Below are positions 12,898 through 21,590 of a stretch of 22,522 nt of DNA, one piece after another. The stretch comes from an uncultured Lachnospiraceae bacterium (lineage in GTDB: Bacteria; Bacillota; Clostridia; Lachnospirales; Lachnospiraceae), in assembly GCA_910588865.1 (NCBI GenBank), contig CAJUSJ010000065.1, positions 1-22,522 of the forward strand. The letters run 5' to 3'. The notes under the pieces are model-generated. The model saw only the letters and a program-made list of their open reading frames with translations. It ran no database searches and was not told the DNA's origin. Within the stretch, counting starts at the first letter, position 1; each line of letters begins with the position of its first letter. The translations under genes and the position numbers were made by a program.

Positions 12898-12968
12898 AAA
12901 AGCGTGCGGAAATGTCTTCCGCGGCCGAGCGGCAAAGGCGGTATATGTTATTTAAGGAGAATACGCCC

Positions 12969-13724
12969 ATGAAAAAAATGATTTCCTGGAATGTCAACGG
13001 GCTCCGGGCCTGTGTTGGCAAGGGGTTTTTAGAATATTTCAAAGAAGCTGACGGGGATATCTTCTGTATCCAGGAGAGTAAGCTTCAGGAAGGGCAGATT
13101 GAGCTGCCCCTTGACGGGTACCATCAGTACTGGAATTATGCCCGGAAGAAAGGTTATTCCGGCACGGCGCTGTTCACGAAAGAGGAGCCGCTGTCCGTGT
13201 CCCTGGGAATGGGGATTGAGGAACACGATCAGGAGGGCAGGGTCATAAGCGCCGAGTATCCGGAGTATTACGTGGTGACCTGCTACACTCCAAACTCCCA
13301 GAATGAGCTGGCCAGGCTTCCCTACCGTATGCGGTGGGAGGAGGCGTTTTTGGCGTACCTAAAAACGCTGGAAGAGAAAAAACCCGTGATCTTCTGCGGC
13401 GATTTAAACGTGGCCCACAGGGAGATCGACTTAAAGAATCCCAAAACCAACCGGAATAACGCGGGATTTACCGATCAGGAGAGAGAAAAGTTCACAAAGC
13501 TTCTGGAATCAGGCTTTATTGACACTTACCGCCACTTTAACCCGGATAAGGAAGGGGTTTATTCCTGGTGGTCCTACCGGTTTAAGGCCAGGGAGAAGAA
13601 CGCCGGGTGGCGTATCGACTATTTTTGTGTATCTCAATGTTTAAAGGACCGCCTGGTAAGCGCGGATATCCATACAGAGATTGCGGGATCAGACCATTGT
13701 CCCGTAGAATTGGTGATATCATGA
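12969..13724 (+). CDS. xth: Exodeoxyribonuclease III
   Basis: 251 residues of the exonuclease III/AP endonuclease family. Motifs in order: WNVNGLRA (residues 7-14), the metal-binding Glu36 in IQESKLQ, CGDLNVAHREIDL with the catalytic Asp/Asn pair, and GSDHCPVEL with the catalytic His243. It cuts at abasic sites and degrades one strand 3' to 5' in base-excision repair. ATG 12969 has AAGGAG about 11 bases upstream; an in-frame ATG at 12945 and a longer extension to 12912 are not conserved. The stop overlaps the next start (ATGA), so xth and the ABC-F gene are translationally coupled. Confidence 0.94.
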   Translation: MKKMISWNVNGLRACVGKGFLEYFKEADGDIFCIQESKLQEGQIELPLDGYHQYWNYARKKGYSGTALFTKEEPLSVSLGMGIEEHDQEGRVISAEYPEYYVVTCYTPNSQNELARLPYRMRWEEAFLAYLKTLEEKKPVIFCGDLNVAHREIDLKNPKTNRNNAGFTDQEREKFTKLLESGFIDTYRHFNPDKEGVYSWWSYRFKAREKNAGWRIDYFCVSQCLKDRLVSADIHTEIAGSDHCPVELVIS

Positions 13725-15541
13725 ATCTTGTGACAGCAGAACATCTGACAAAATCATATACGGAAAGGCTGCTTTTTGACGACACGGACTTAGCGGTAAA
13801 TGAAGGGGAGAAGATCGGCGTCATTGGCATCAACGGCACAGGCAAATCCACCCTCCTGAGGCTGGTGGCAGGACTTGAGGAGCCGGATCAGGGCACAGTG
13901 ACAAGGGGGCGGAACCTGGATATCCGATACCTTCCCCAGAACCCTAAGTTTACCCCAAAGGACACGGTGCTTCAGAGCATTGTAAGGGACAATGAAGGCC
14001 ATGAGCACCCTTGGGACTTAGAGAGCCAGGCCAAGACCATGCTGACCAAAGTGGGAATCTTTGATTTTGACCAGGAGGTGGGCACCCTGTCGGGCGGACA
14101 GAGGAAGAGGGTGGCCCTGGTCAGCGCCCTGATGTCTGACACAGACCTTCTGATCCTGGACGAGCCCACCAACCATTTGGACAGCCAGATGGCAGAGTGG
14201 CTGGAGGATTACCTAAAGCGGTTTAGGGGAGCCATCGTCATGATCACCCATGACCGGTATTTCCTGGACAGCGTGACCAACCGGATCGTGGAATTAGATA
14301 AAGGAAAATTATACAGTTATCAGGCCAATTATGAAGGCTACTTAAAGTTAAAAGCGGAACGCCTGGACATGGCCGCGGCCGCGGAGCGGAAACGCCAGTC
14401 CATTCTGAAGGTGGAGCTGGCGTGGATGCGGAGGGGCGCCAGAGCCCGCTCCACCAAGCAGAAGGCCCATATCCAGCGGTATGAGGCCTTAAGGGACCAG
14501 AAGCCGCCGGAAGCGGACAAGGCTGTGGAGATGGAATCTGTTTCCAGCCGCTTAGGCAGAACCACGGTGGAGATACAGGGACTGTCCAAGGCATACGGGG
14601 ATAAGGTCCTTGTCCGGGATTTCAGCTACATTTTTCTAAAAGATGACAGGATCGGCATCATAGGGCCCAACGGCAGCGGCAAGTCCACTCTGATGAAGAT
14701 GATCGCCGGATGGACAGAGCCTGACGACGGCGTCATCAATATGGGCCAGACCGTGAAGCTGGGATATTTTTCCCAGGAAAACGAAGCCATGGATGAGAGC
14801 CTGAAGGTCATTGACTATATTAAAAATGTAGGCGAGTATGTAAAGACAAGGGATGGCAGCATCAGCGCTTCCCAGATGCTGGAACGGTTCCTGTTTCCGC
14901 CCAGTGTCCAGTATACGGTCGTCAGCCGTCTGTCCGGCGGGGAAAAACGGCGGCTGTACCTTTTGAGGATCCTTATGGAGGCCCCAAACGTACTGCTTCT
15001 GGACGAGCCAACCAATGACCTGGATATCCAGACCCTGACGATCCTGGAGGATTATTTAGACCAGTTTGAGGGGATTGTGGTGGCTGTGTCCCATGACCGG
15101 TATTTTCTGGACCGGATAGTAAAGAGGATATTTGCCTTTGAGGGCCAGGGGAAGGTGAGCCAGTACGAAGGCGGCTACACGGATTATCAAATCGAGTATG
15201 AGAGACGGCATCCGGAAAACAGCGGCGGGGATAAAAAGGCAGAAGACGGAAAGAAGAGCGAGGCAGGGAGAAAGGAGGGGAAAAATGCTGCCCGGAAGCT
15301 CCGTTTTACCTATCAGGAGCAGAAGGACTGGGAAGTGATCGAGGATCAGATCCAGGCCCTGGAGGAGGAACTGGCACAGCTGGAGATCCAGATCCAGGAG
15401 TCGGCCAGGGATTTTGTAAAGCTGAACCAACTGACAGAAGAGAGGGACCAGAAAGAGGCCGCGCTGGAAAGTAAGATGGAGCGGTGGATGTACTTAAATG
15501 AGCTGGCGGAGCGGATCGAGGCCGGCGAGAGGCAGACTTGA
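13721..15541 (+). CDS. uup: ABC-F ATPase, Uup-like
   Basis: 606 residues with two ABC cassettes and no membrane domain. Cassette 1 has Walker A GINGTGKS (36-43), signature LSGGQRKRVAL and Walker B LLILDEPTNHLD; cassette 2 has GPNGSGKS, LSGGEKRRLYL and VLLLDEPTNDLD. The linker contains ELAWMRRGARARSTKQKAHI, which is characteristic of Uup-type ABC-F proteins, and the C-terminus (about 510-606) is a charged coiled coil, the Uup-type DNA/ribosome-binding tail. ABC-F proteins act on the ribosome; Uup is also linked to DNA and ribosome maintenance. ATG 13721 overlaps the xth stop by four bases; upstream frame inside xth is a shadow. Antibiotic-resistance ABC-F members are a less likely alternative. 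Confidence 0.9.
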   Translation: MNLVTAEHLTKSYTERLLFDDTDLAVNEGEKIGVIGINGTGKSTLLRLVAGLEEPDQGTVTRGRNLDIRYLPQNPKFTPKDTVLQSIVRDNEGHEHPWDLESQAKTMLTKVGIFDFDQEVGTLSGGQRKRVALVSALMSDTDLLILDEPTNHLDSQMAEWLEDYLKRFRGAIVMITHDRYFLDSVTNRIVELDKGKLYSYQANYEGYLKLKAERLDMAAAAERKRQSILKVELAWMRRGARARSTKQKAHIQRYEALRDQKPPEADKAVEMESVSSRLGRTTVEIQGLSKAYGDKVLVRDFSYIFLKDDRIGIIGPNGSGKSTLMKMIAGWTEPDDGVINMGQTVKLGYFSQENEAMDESLKVIDYIKNVGEYVKTRDGSISASQMLERFLFPPSVQYTVVSRLSGGEKRRLYLLRILMEAPNVLLLDEPTNDLDIQTLTILEDYLDQFEGIVVAVSHDRYFLDRIVKRIFAFEGQGKVSQYEGGYTDYQIEYERRHPENSGGDKKAEDGKKSEAGRKEGKNAARKLRFTYQEQKDWEVIEDQIQALEEELAQLEIQIQESARDFVKLNQLTEERDQKEAALESKMERWMYLNELAERIEAGERQT

Positions 15542-15577
15542 ACATTTTAACAGACCGATAAAAGAGGGGGATTCCAG

Positions 15578-17533
15578 GTGGAACACTACAAAATCATAAA
15601 TGAGTGCAATCAAAGATATCCCATGGGACTTACGGTTACAGATAAAGTGATACATGTGTCAGTGGCGTCACTGGCTGAGAGCTTAAGTCTGGTATTGTAT
15701 AAGAAAGATCAGCAGGAGCCTGAGGAGAAGATCCCCATGGATCCGGCCAGGAGACAGGGGGATGTGTGGAACCTGACTCTGGAGGGGAGATGGCCCAGGG
15801 GGACCATGTACTGCTTTGAGATGGACGGAGAGCTGAAGCCGGACCCCTGCGGAAGGCAGTTTACAGGCTGGGAGCGCTGGGGAAATCCGGAGAACATAAA
15901 GCATGTAATGCTTTCGCCTCTGTATGGAGAGACGTCTTTTGACTGGAAAGGGGATCATCCGCCCGGGATCCCTTTTCACGAGTTAGTGATTTACCGGTGC
16001 CATGTCAGGGGAATGACCTGCCACGGCTCATCAAAGGTGCGGAACAAAGGCACGTTCCGGGCCCTGATGGAGAAACTCACCTATATAAAAGATCTGGGAG
16101 CCACTGCCATAGAACTGCTGCCAATCAACGAGTTTCAGGAGGTTATGACTCACGAGAGAGAGTGGAACCCAAGGGCGGCCAGGGAGCCTGAGCCCACGGG
16201 GCGGCTGAATTACTGGGGCTATACCGGGGGATACTATTACGCGCCAAAGGCCGCCTACAGCAGCGGCCAGAGAAAGCGGCCTGTGTGGGAATTCAAGACC
16301 CTGGTGAGGGAGATTCACAGCGCGGATATGGAGCTGATCATTGAACTGTATTTCAGCGGAAAGGAAAGCCCGGCCTCTGTGCTGGATATTGTCCGGTTCT
16401 GGGTGGAAGAATACCATGTGGACGGGATCCATCTGGTAGGGCGCGCGCCTGTGGATCTGATCGGGAGAGATCCCTATTTAAGCCGGACAAAGCTGTTTGC
16501 CACCAGCTGGGAAGGGGTAGATGGTGGAGCGGGAAAGCATCTCGCGGAATACCACGACGGTTTCCTCACAGACATGCGCCGGGTTCTGAAAGGGGACGAG
16601 GATCAGATCCGGCCCCTGATGTATCGGGTGGGAAACAATCCAAAGAGGCTGGGAGTCATTAACTACATGGCCCACAGCAATGGATTTACCATGATGGACA
16701 TGGTATCATACGACAGAAAGCACAATGAGGAAAACGGGGAAAACAACCGGGATGGCAGTGATTACAACTACAGCTGGAACTGCGGACAGGAAGGAGTGTC
16801 TAAGAAAAAGAAGCTGATGTCCCTGCGCCGCCGCCAGATCCGCAACGCCATGACCATGGTGTTCTTAAGCCAGGGAACCCCCCTTTTCCTGGCCGGCGAT
16901 GAGTTCGGCAACTCCAAGTCCGGCAACAACAACGCCTATTGCCAGGACAATGAGATCTCATGGCTCAACTGGAACCAGATAAAGGCCAACAGGGAGATCT
17001 ATGATTTCGCCAGACACATCATCGGCTTTCGAAGGGCCCACCCGGTGTTCCACATGAAACAGGAGGCCCAGAACATGGACTATCTGGCATGTGGACATCC
17101 GGATATGTCCTTCCACGGGGAAAAGGCCTGGAGGCCGGAATACGAAAATTTCCGCAGGCAGCTGGGGATTCTCTACTGCGGGGACTATGGCAAACGGCCC
17201 GATGGCAGCAGCGACGACTATTTTTATGTGATTTATAACATGCACTGGGAGCCCCACGAGTTTGGCCCGCCCCGACTTCCCAAAAACCGCCTCTGGCACA
17301 TCAGCATAGACACCGGCAGAGACGATATTAATGGGTATTATGACGACGGGCAGGAGCCTCTTTTGGAAAACCAGAGGATCTGCAGAGCCCAGGGAAGATC
17401 CATAATCGTCCTTGTGGGAAAGCTTCACCTGGAGCTGGAGGAGGACCCATTAGAGAAGCGGGAAAAAAGGAAGGCTTATGGCACCAAGGAGCAAAAGGCA
17501 AAAAAGGAGAAAGCAGACAATGAAAAAATATGA
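15578..17533 (+). CDS. GH13 glycogen-debranching-like protein lacking catalytic residues
   Basis: 651 residues. The start (YPMGLTVTDKVIHVSVA) is an N-terminal CBM48-like domain, followed by a GlgX/isoamylase-like barrel and C-terminal beta domain. Strings such as YWGYTGGYYYAP and SYDRKHNEENGENNRDGSDY, then NYSWNCG and GDEFGNSKSGNNNAYCQDNE, are clearly of that family. But aligned without gaps to the usual motifs, region II DGFRFD reads DGIHLV (Val287 for the nucleophile Asp), region III AEPWD reads ATSWE (Thr309 for the acid Glu), region IV CHDGFT reads HSNGFT (Ser367-Asn368 for His-Asp), and region I YNHT is absent. It is unlikely to hydrolyse glycans; a carbohydrate-binding or regulatory role is inference. 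GTG 15578 follows GAGGGGG; the lysine-rich tail overlaps glf by 14 bases. Confidence 0.82.
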   Translation: MEHYKIINECNQRYPMGLTVTDKVIHVSVASLAESLSLVLYKKDQQEPEEKIPMDPARRQGDVWNLTLEGRWPRGTMYCFEMDGELKPDPCGRQFTGWERWGNPENIKHVMLSPLYGETSFDWKGDHPPGIPFHELVIYRCHVRGMTCHGSSKVRNKGTFRALMEKLTYIKDLGATAIELLPINEFQEVMTHEREWNPRAAREPEPTGRLNYWGYTGGYYYAPKAAYSSGQRKRPVWEFKTLVREIHSADMELIIELYFSGKESPASVLDIVRFWVEEYHVDGIHLVGRAPVDLIGRDPYLSRTKLFATSWEGVDGGAGKHLAEYHDGFLTDMRRVLKGDEDQIRPLMYRVGNNPKRLGVINYMAHSNGFTMMDMVSYDRKHNEENGENNRDGSDYNYSWNCGQEGVSKKKKLMSLRRRQIRNAMTMVFLSQGTPLFLAGDEFGNSKSGNNNAYCQDNEISWLNWNQIKANREIYDFARHIIGFRRAHPVFHMKQEAQNMDYLACGHPDMSFHGEKAWRPEYENFRRQLGILYCGDYGKRPDGSSDDYFYVIYNMHWEPHEFGPPRLPKNRLWHISIDTGRDDINGYYDDGQEPLLENQRICRAQGRSIIVLVGKLHLELEEDPLEKREKRKAYGTKEQKAKKEKADNEKI

Positions 17534-18623
17534 TTATGTACTGGTAGGCAGCGGACTTTTTGCGGGAGTGTGGGCGTACCTGGCCCGAAAAAAGGGAAAG
17601 ACCTGTCTGGTGGTGGAGAAGAGGGACCACATAGGGGGCAATATCTACTGTCAGGATGTGGAGGGAATCCACGTACACAAGTACGGCGCTCACATTTTCC
17701 ACACCAGCAACCGGGAAGTGTGGGACTTTGTCAACAGCCTTGTGGAGTTCAACCGCTACACCAACAGCCCTGTGGCTAACTACAAAGGCGAGATGTACAA
17801 CATGCCCTTCAACATGAACACCTTCAGCAAGATGTGGAACATTTCCACGCCGGAGGAGGCCAGGGCCATCATTGAAAAGCAGAAGGAGAGCGTCGCCGGG
17901 GAGCCGAAAAACCTGGAAGAGCAGGCCATCAGCCTGGTGGGAGTGGATATCTACAGGAAGCTGGTAAAGGGCTACACGGAGAAGCAGTGGGGAAGAGACT
18001 GTACCGAACTGCCCGCGTTCATCATCAAGCGCCTTCCTGTAAGGTACACCTATGACAACAACTATTTTAATGATCTGTACCAGGGGATTCCCATGGGCGG
18101 TTACAATGTGATCATTGAGAAATTGTTTGAGGGGTGTGACATGGAGACAGGGGTGGACTATCTGGAGAAAAAAGAGTACTACGACAGCCTGGGGGAGACC
18201 ATTGTCTACACGGGAACCCTTGACTCCTTTTACCAGTACTGTTTCGGTAAACTGGAATACCGCAGCTTAAGATTCGAGACAGAGGTGAAGAACACGGACA
18301 ACTACCAGGGAGTGGCTGTGGTTAACTATACAGACAGGGAGACCCCCTATACCAGGATTATTGAGCACAAGCACTTTGAGTTCGGCACCCAGCCCAAGAC
18401 CGTGATTACCAGAGAGTACCCTGCTGACTGGCAGGAAGGCATGGAGCCTTATTATCCGGTAAATGACCAGAGAAACCAGGAACTGTACGAGAAGTACGCG
18501 GCCCTGGCAAAGAAGGAGAAGAATGTGATCTTCGGAGGACGGCTGGCAGAGTACAAGTACTATGATATGGACAAGGTGATCGAGTCTGCCTTTAACCGGG
18601 CCGGGGAGTACGGCCTGAGGTGA
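17520..18623 (+). CDS. glf: UDP-galactopyranose mutase
   Basis: 367 residues. The FAD-binding Rossmann motif is at the start (YDYVLVGSGLFAGVWAYLA), followed by VVEKRDHIGGNIY and KYGAHIFHTSN, then GYTEKQWGRD, LPVRYTYDNNYFNDLYQGIP and the C-terminal GRLAEYKYYDMDKVIESA, all classic Glf motifs. The enzyme converts UDP-galactopyranose to UDP-galactofuranose, the donor for galactofuranose-containing surface glycans. ATG 17520 has AGGAGA about 10 bases upstream and lies inside the end of the GH13-like gene, so the two are probably translationally coupled. No glycosyltransferase or capsule genes are nearby, which is unusual for glf. Length is normal (about 365). Confidence 0.95.
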   Translation: MKKYDYVLVGSGLFAGVWAYLARKKGKTCLVVEKRDHIGGNIYCQDVEGIHVHKYGAHIFHTSNREVWDFVNSLVEFNRYTNSPVANYKGEMYNMPFNMNTFSKMWNISTPEEARAIIEKQKESVAGEPKNLEEQAISLVGVDIYRKLVKGYTEKQWGRDCTELPAFIIKRLPVRYTYDNNYFNDLYQGIPMGGYNVIIEKLFEGCDMETGVDYLEKKEYYDSLGETIVYTGTLDSFYQYCFGKLEYRSLRFETEVKNTDNYQGVAVVNYTDRETPYTRIIEHKHFEFGTQPKTVITREYPADWQEGMEPYYPVNDQRNQELYEKYAALAKKEKNVIFGGRLAEYKYYDMDKVIESAFNRAGEYGLR

Positions 18624-18676
18624 GAGGCATAACAGATTTCTCGGCCGAGGACGGCGGAGCTTACGGGTAAGAAATC

Positions 18677-18722
18677 AAAAATTCCGGACAACATTTCCCA
18701 CGGGAAGCTGTCCGGAATTTTT
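18677..18722. terminator. Bidirectional terminator between glf and SIMPL gene
   Basis: AAAAATTCCGGACA (18677-18690) pairs perfectly with TGTCCGGAATTTTT (18709-18722), and TTCCC/GGGAA can pair inside the loop. The T-run on each strand lets it end both the xth-uup-GH13-glf transcript and the minus-strand lipoprotein transcript. Confidence 0.9.
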
Positions 18723-18730
18723 CGTTACGA

Positions 18731-19477
18731 TCACTCAATGGCAAAGTCCACGGAGACTATGGCTTCCACGCTGACTTGTCCCGGTTCGATGACCATGTCC
18801 GCGCCCATGAGTCCGCTGTTTGAAGAGCGGGCCACGTAGGAACTGTCGTACTGGGCAGACTGGGAAGAGAGTTCCTGTATGCGGACCACCTCCCCCAGGG
18901 TGCAGCCTCCGGCTTCAGCCAGGGCCTGAGCCTTGTGGCGGGCCTCGTCAATGGCCTGGACCAGGGCTGTCTCGTAGCACTCTTTATATTGGCTGGAAGT
19001 GTAAGAAATGCTGTCAATGTTGTTGATTCCCTTGTCCACACAGGCCCCCAGAAGGGTTGCCGCCTGATCCAGGGTGACATCAGACACCAGGATGGTAGCC
19101 TGCATTTCATAGCCCACAGCGGTTCGCCCAGAGCTGTAGTCATAGATGGGATTCATGCCGTAATTGGATGTCTGGACCGATTCGTCAGGTATGCCGGACT
19201 CTTTCAAAAACTGGATGACACGGGACAAATCCTTGTTGGTGTTGTCCTGGCAGGTCTTGGCATCCTCTGCCTGGGTAGTGATGCCGAACCGAATCCGCGC
19301 CATGTCCGGAACCACCTTCACGGTCTCGGAACTGCTGACCGTGATCACATTCTCATCTTTACTCTGAACCGTGATCACGTCAGGAACCGTCAACCCTCCG
19401 GCAGCCTGACAGCCGCTTAAAGATGCCGCGGCGGCCAGGACAGCGGCGGCGGCCGAAAATCTTTGGGGTCTATTCAT
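18731..19477 (-). CDS. SIMPL (DUF541) domain lipoprotein
   Basis: 248 residues. The first 22 residues form a lipoprotein signal peptide with an Ala-rich core and lipobox LSGC (Cys23), so the protein is likely anchored outside the membrane. The rest is a SIMPL/DUF541 domain: VITVSSSETVKVVPDMARIRF near residues 44-64, QTSNYGMNPIYDYSSGR, GYEMQATILVSDVTLDQAA, the helix ALVQAIDEARHKAQALAEAG, and LGEVVRIQEL. SIMPL proteins oligomerise and are associated with stress protection; the function of clostridial lipoprotein forms is not established. Ribosome site is AAAGAGGC. It has its own terminator and no evident operon partner. Confidence 0.88.
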   Translation of the reverse strand: MNRPQRFSAAAAVLAAAASLSGCQAAGGLTVPDVITVQSKDENVITVSSSETVKVVPDMARIRFGITTQAEDAKTCQDNTNKDLSRVIQFLKESGIPDESVQTSNYGMNPIYDYSSGRTAVGYEMQATILVSDVTLDQAATLLGACVDKGINNIDSISYTSSQYKECYETALVQAIDEARHKAQALAEAGGCTLGEVVRIQELSSQSAQYDSSYVARSSNSGLMGADMVIEPGQVSVEAIVSVDFAIE

Positions 19478-19587
19478 ATGTACAAAGCCTCTTTTCGCAT
19501 TTTTCTTTAAGTATACATGAAAACAAGTGGTAAGTCAAAAGCAAATATAGGCTCACCGGGTTTGGCTGTGAAAAAAATAAGATCATA

Positions 19588-19645
19588 TTGACAGATTTCA
19601 CATAAAACCATTATAATAGATTCAACATTTGGGCTTTTTGCCCAA
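19588..19645 (+). promoter_or_regulatory. Strong sigma-A promoter plus leader hairpin
   Basis: TTGACA (19588-19593), an 18-base spacer and TATAAT (19612-19617), both perfect hexamers. The early leader holds TTGGGC-TTTTT-GCCCAA (19629-19645), a small stem-loop. The gene starts about 80 bases after the -10 box, behind AAGGAGG. Confidence 0.8.
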
Positions 19646-19699
19646 TAATGTGCGTAACAATAACTGTTTTTTACTTAATTCTCAAGGAGGAATCTGCTT

Positions 19700-21427
19700 A
19701 TGAAAGCAAAAAGCTGGAAGAAATGTCTGGCGCTGACTGCCATGGTGTCCATGATCTCCGTCATGCCGTCCTACGCCAAGGCCGATTACTATGTGGACCC
19801 GGCCAAGCCCTACGATGCCCCTATCCACGGCATGTTCCACAATCAGCCGGTGCGGAGTGAGGTCGTTGGCGGGGAGTACAGCGTCTATATCCCAGAGACA
19901 CTGCAGCCCTGGCGGCCAGTGGTTATCGTTCTTCCGCCGGACCAGGTGACAGCCCAGGAGTTTGCCGCGGGTGAGATCGGGCAGCAGTGGATTGGCGCGG
20001 CAAATGCCAACCAGTTTGCCCTGGCGTTTTTACAGGCTGACGGCCAGTGGAATTTGAATAATGACCAGGCCAGAAGAGACGACGCGGAGTATTTAAGAAC
20101 CGTTTACACCCAGCTCAGAAGCAAGACCTCAGAGCAGGATGCCACCTTTACAACAGATAAATCCCATATGAGCATCATAGGATACGGCCAGGGCGGCGCC
20201 GCTGCCTGTGAGATCGCGGCAGAGTATCCGGCTATTTTCTGCAATCTTACCATGGTGGACGCGGCCCCGGCTCCGGCCGCTGTTCTCAATGAAGTGGGTG
20301 AGCGGCTCAGCTTCCCCTTCCCCGCTGACAGCTTTAACGGGCAGCAGGAGCTTCAGTTAAAGAACAACAAGATCCCGGTTCCGGTGTGGTCCATAGGCGC
20401 TTCCGGCGACAGCGCAGCAGTAGACTACTGGAAAGGAGTCAACCAGGAGGCGGCAGAGGTGAGAGTCACCGCCGAGGCCGCGGCTCCGGCATCTATCTGG
20501 GCGGACTTTATGTCCCGGAACGGCCGTTTCCTGGGCTATGCCGGAGGAACCTTGTATCCCACGGAAGAGTTCACTGCCAATGAAGATGGAAGCGGGTACC
20601 ATTTCAGTGAGCAGATGATCGACGGCTATGTGCGCCGCTGGATCACCTATGTTCCCCAGACCTATCTTTCAGCCCAGACAGAGGCTCCCCTGGTGGTGGT
20701 AAGCCACGGCTACAGCGCATCCATGTACGCTCTGGCGGAAGAGTCCCACTGGGCCGATGTGGCTGACAAGTACGGCTTCATCGTGGTGTTCCCCCAGGGA
20801 TATTTAAATGAGCGGGTTGACGGACCGTTTGTCCCGGTTCCCACATGGAACAGCGGCCTGTTCCAGATCGGCGCTCCGGAGACAGACGATGTGTCCTTTA
20901 TCCGCCAGGTCATTGACCTGACCAAGGCCAACTATAAGATCGACGGTTCACGGGTTTACGGAACCGGCCACTCAAACGGAGGCTCCATGACATGGCTTTT
21001 GAGCCGCAAGCTGACAGGCACCTTTGCCGCCATTGCCCCAATCGGGTACATGAGCGCCGGCGAGGACACCGACGACATGTCCCTTCTGATTCCCTCCTGG
21101 TCCTTTAAGGGCGAGTTTGACGGAGACGGCATGGACATCTCCGAGGGCACCAACAACCGGAACGTTCTGGAGTTCTGGAAGAGGTGGAACGGAGTGGCAG
21201 GCGCTCAGGAGCAGGTTGCCACCGAGGGGCTCTACACCACCTACACCTACAGCGACGCCAACCAGATCCCGCTGGTGAAGTACACCGCGGTAAAGAGCAC
21301 TCCCCACGCTTACATTCCGGACGAGTCCTGGATGATCTGGGAGAATTTCTTCAGCAAGTACAGCAGAGGCGCTGACGGAACCGTTTACTATGAGGGCGTT
21401 GCCGTCAGCCCGGCCCAGAGCCATTGA
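19700..21427 (+). CDS. Secreted tandem alpha/beta-hydrolase, PHB-depolymerase/esterase-like
   Basis: 575 residues. A signal peptide (KKCLALTAMVSMISVMPSYA with cleavage near residue 28) sends it out of the cell; no LPXTG or membrane anchor is seen. The mature part contains two hydrolase-like units. The C-terminal unit (from about residue 310) has the depolymerase/feruloyl-esterase pattern: VVVSHGYSASMYALAEESHW, GFIVVFPQGY, nucleophile Ser425 in GTGHSNGGSM and a His536 in STPHAYIPD. The N-terminal unit (about 50-290) has the same order of elements, but its elbow reads GYGQGG with Gly163 where the serine should be, so it is probably inactive. Substrate is unknown; a short-chain ester in plant polymers or polyesters is possible. 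It is monocistronic with a strong promoter. Confidence 0.8.
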   Translation: MKAKSWKKCLALTAMVSMISVMPSYAKADYYVDPAKPYDAPIHGMFHNQPVRSEVVGGEYSVYIPETLQPWRPVVIVLPPDQVTAQEFAAGEIGQQWIGAANANQFALAFLQADGQWNLNNDQARRDDAEYLRTVYTQLRSKTSEQDATFTTDKSHMSIIGYGQGGAAACEIAAEYPAIFCNLTMVDAAPAPAAVLNEVGERLSFPFPADSFNGQQELQLKNNKIPVPVWSIGASGDSAAVDYWKGVNQEAAEVRVTAEAAAPASIWADFMSRNGRFLGYAGGTLYPTEEFTANEDGSGYHFSEQMIDGYVRRWITYVPQTYLSAQTEAPLVVVSHGYSASMYALAEESHWADVADKYGFIVVFPQGYLNERVDGPFVPVPTWNSGLFQIGAPETDDVSFIRQVIDLTKANYKIDGSRVYGTGHSNGGSMTWLLSRKLTGTFAAIAPIGYMSAGEDTDDMSLLIPSWSFKGEFDGDGMDISEGTNNRNVLEFWKRWNGVAGAQEQVATEGLYTTYTYSDANQIPLVKYTAVKSTPHAYIPDESWMIWENFFSKYSRGADGTVYYEGVAVSPAQSH

Positions 21428-21486
21428 CCTTGGACCCCGGACTTTGCTCACGCTGATAGCGTGTAATTTGAACGGATAACAATATG

Positions 21487-21525
21487 CCGCGGATACCCGG
21501 AGTTTCCTGGTGTCCGCGGTTTTTT
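21487..21525 (+). terminator. Terminator after hydrolase gene
   Basis: CCGCGGA-TACC pairs with GGTG-TCCGCGG, followed by TTTTTT (21520-21525). Confidence 0.85.
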
Positions 21526-21590
21526 GGTGTCAACGGGATTGAGTAAAACAGTAGAATATGGTAAACTATCATAAAAGGAGAAGGATGCCC

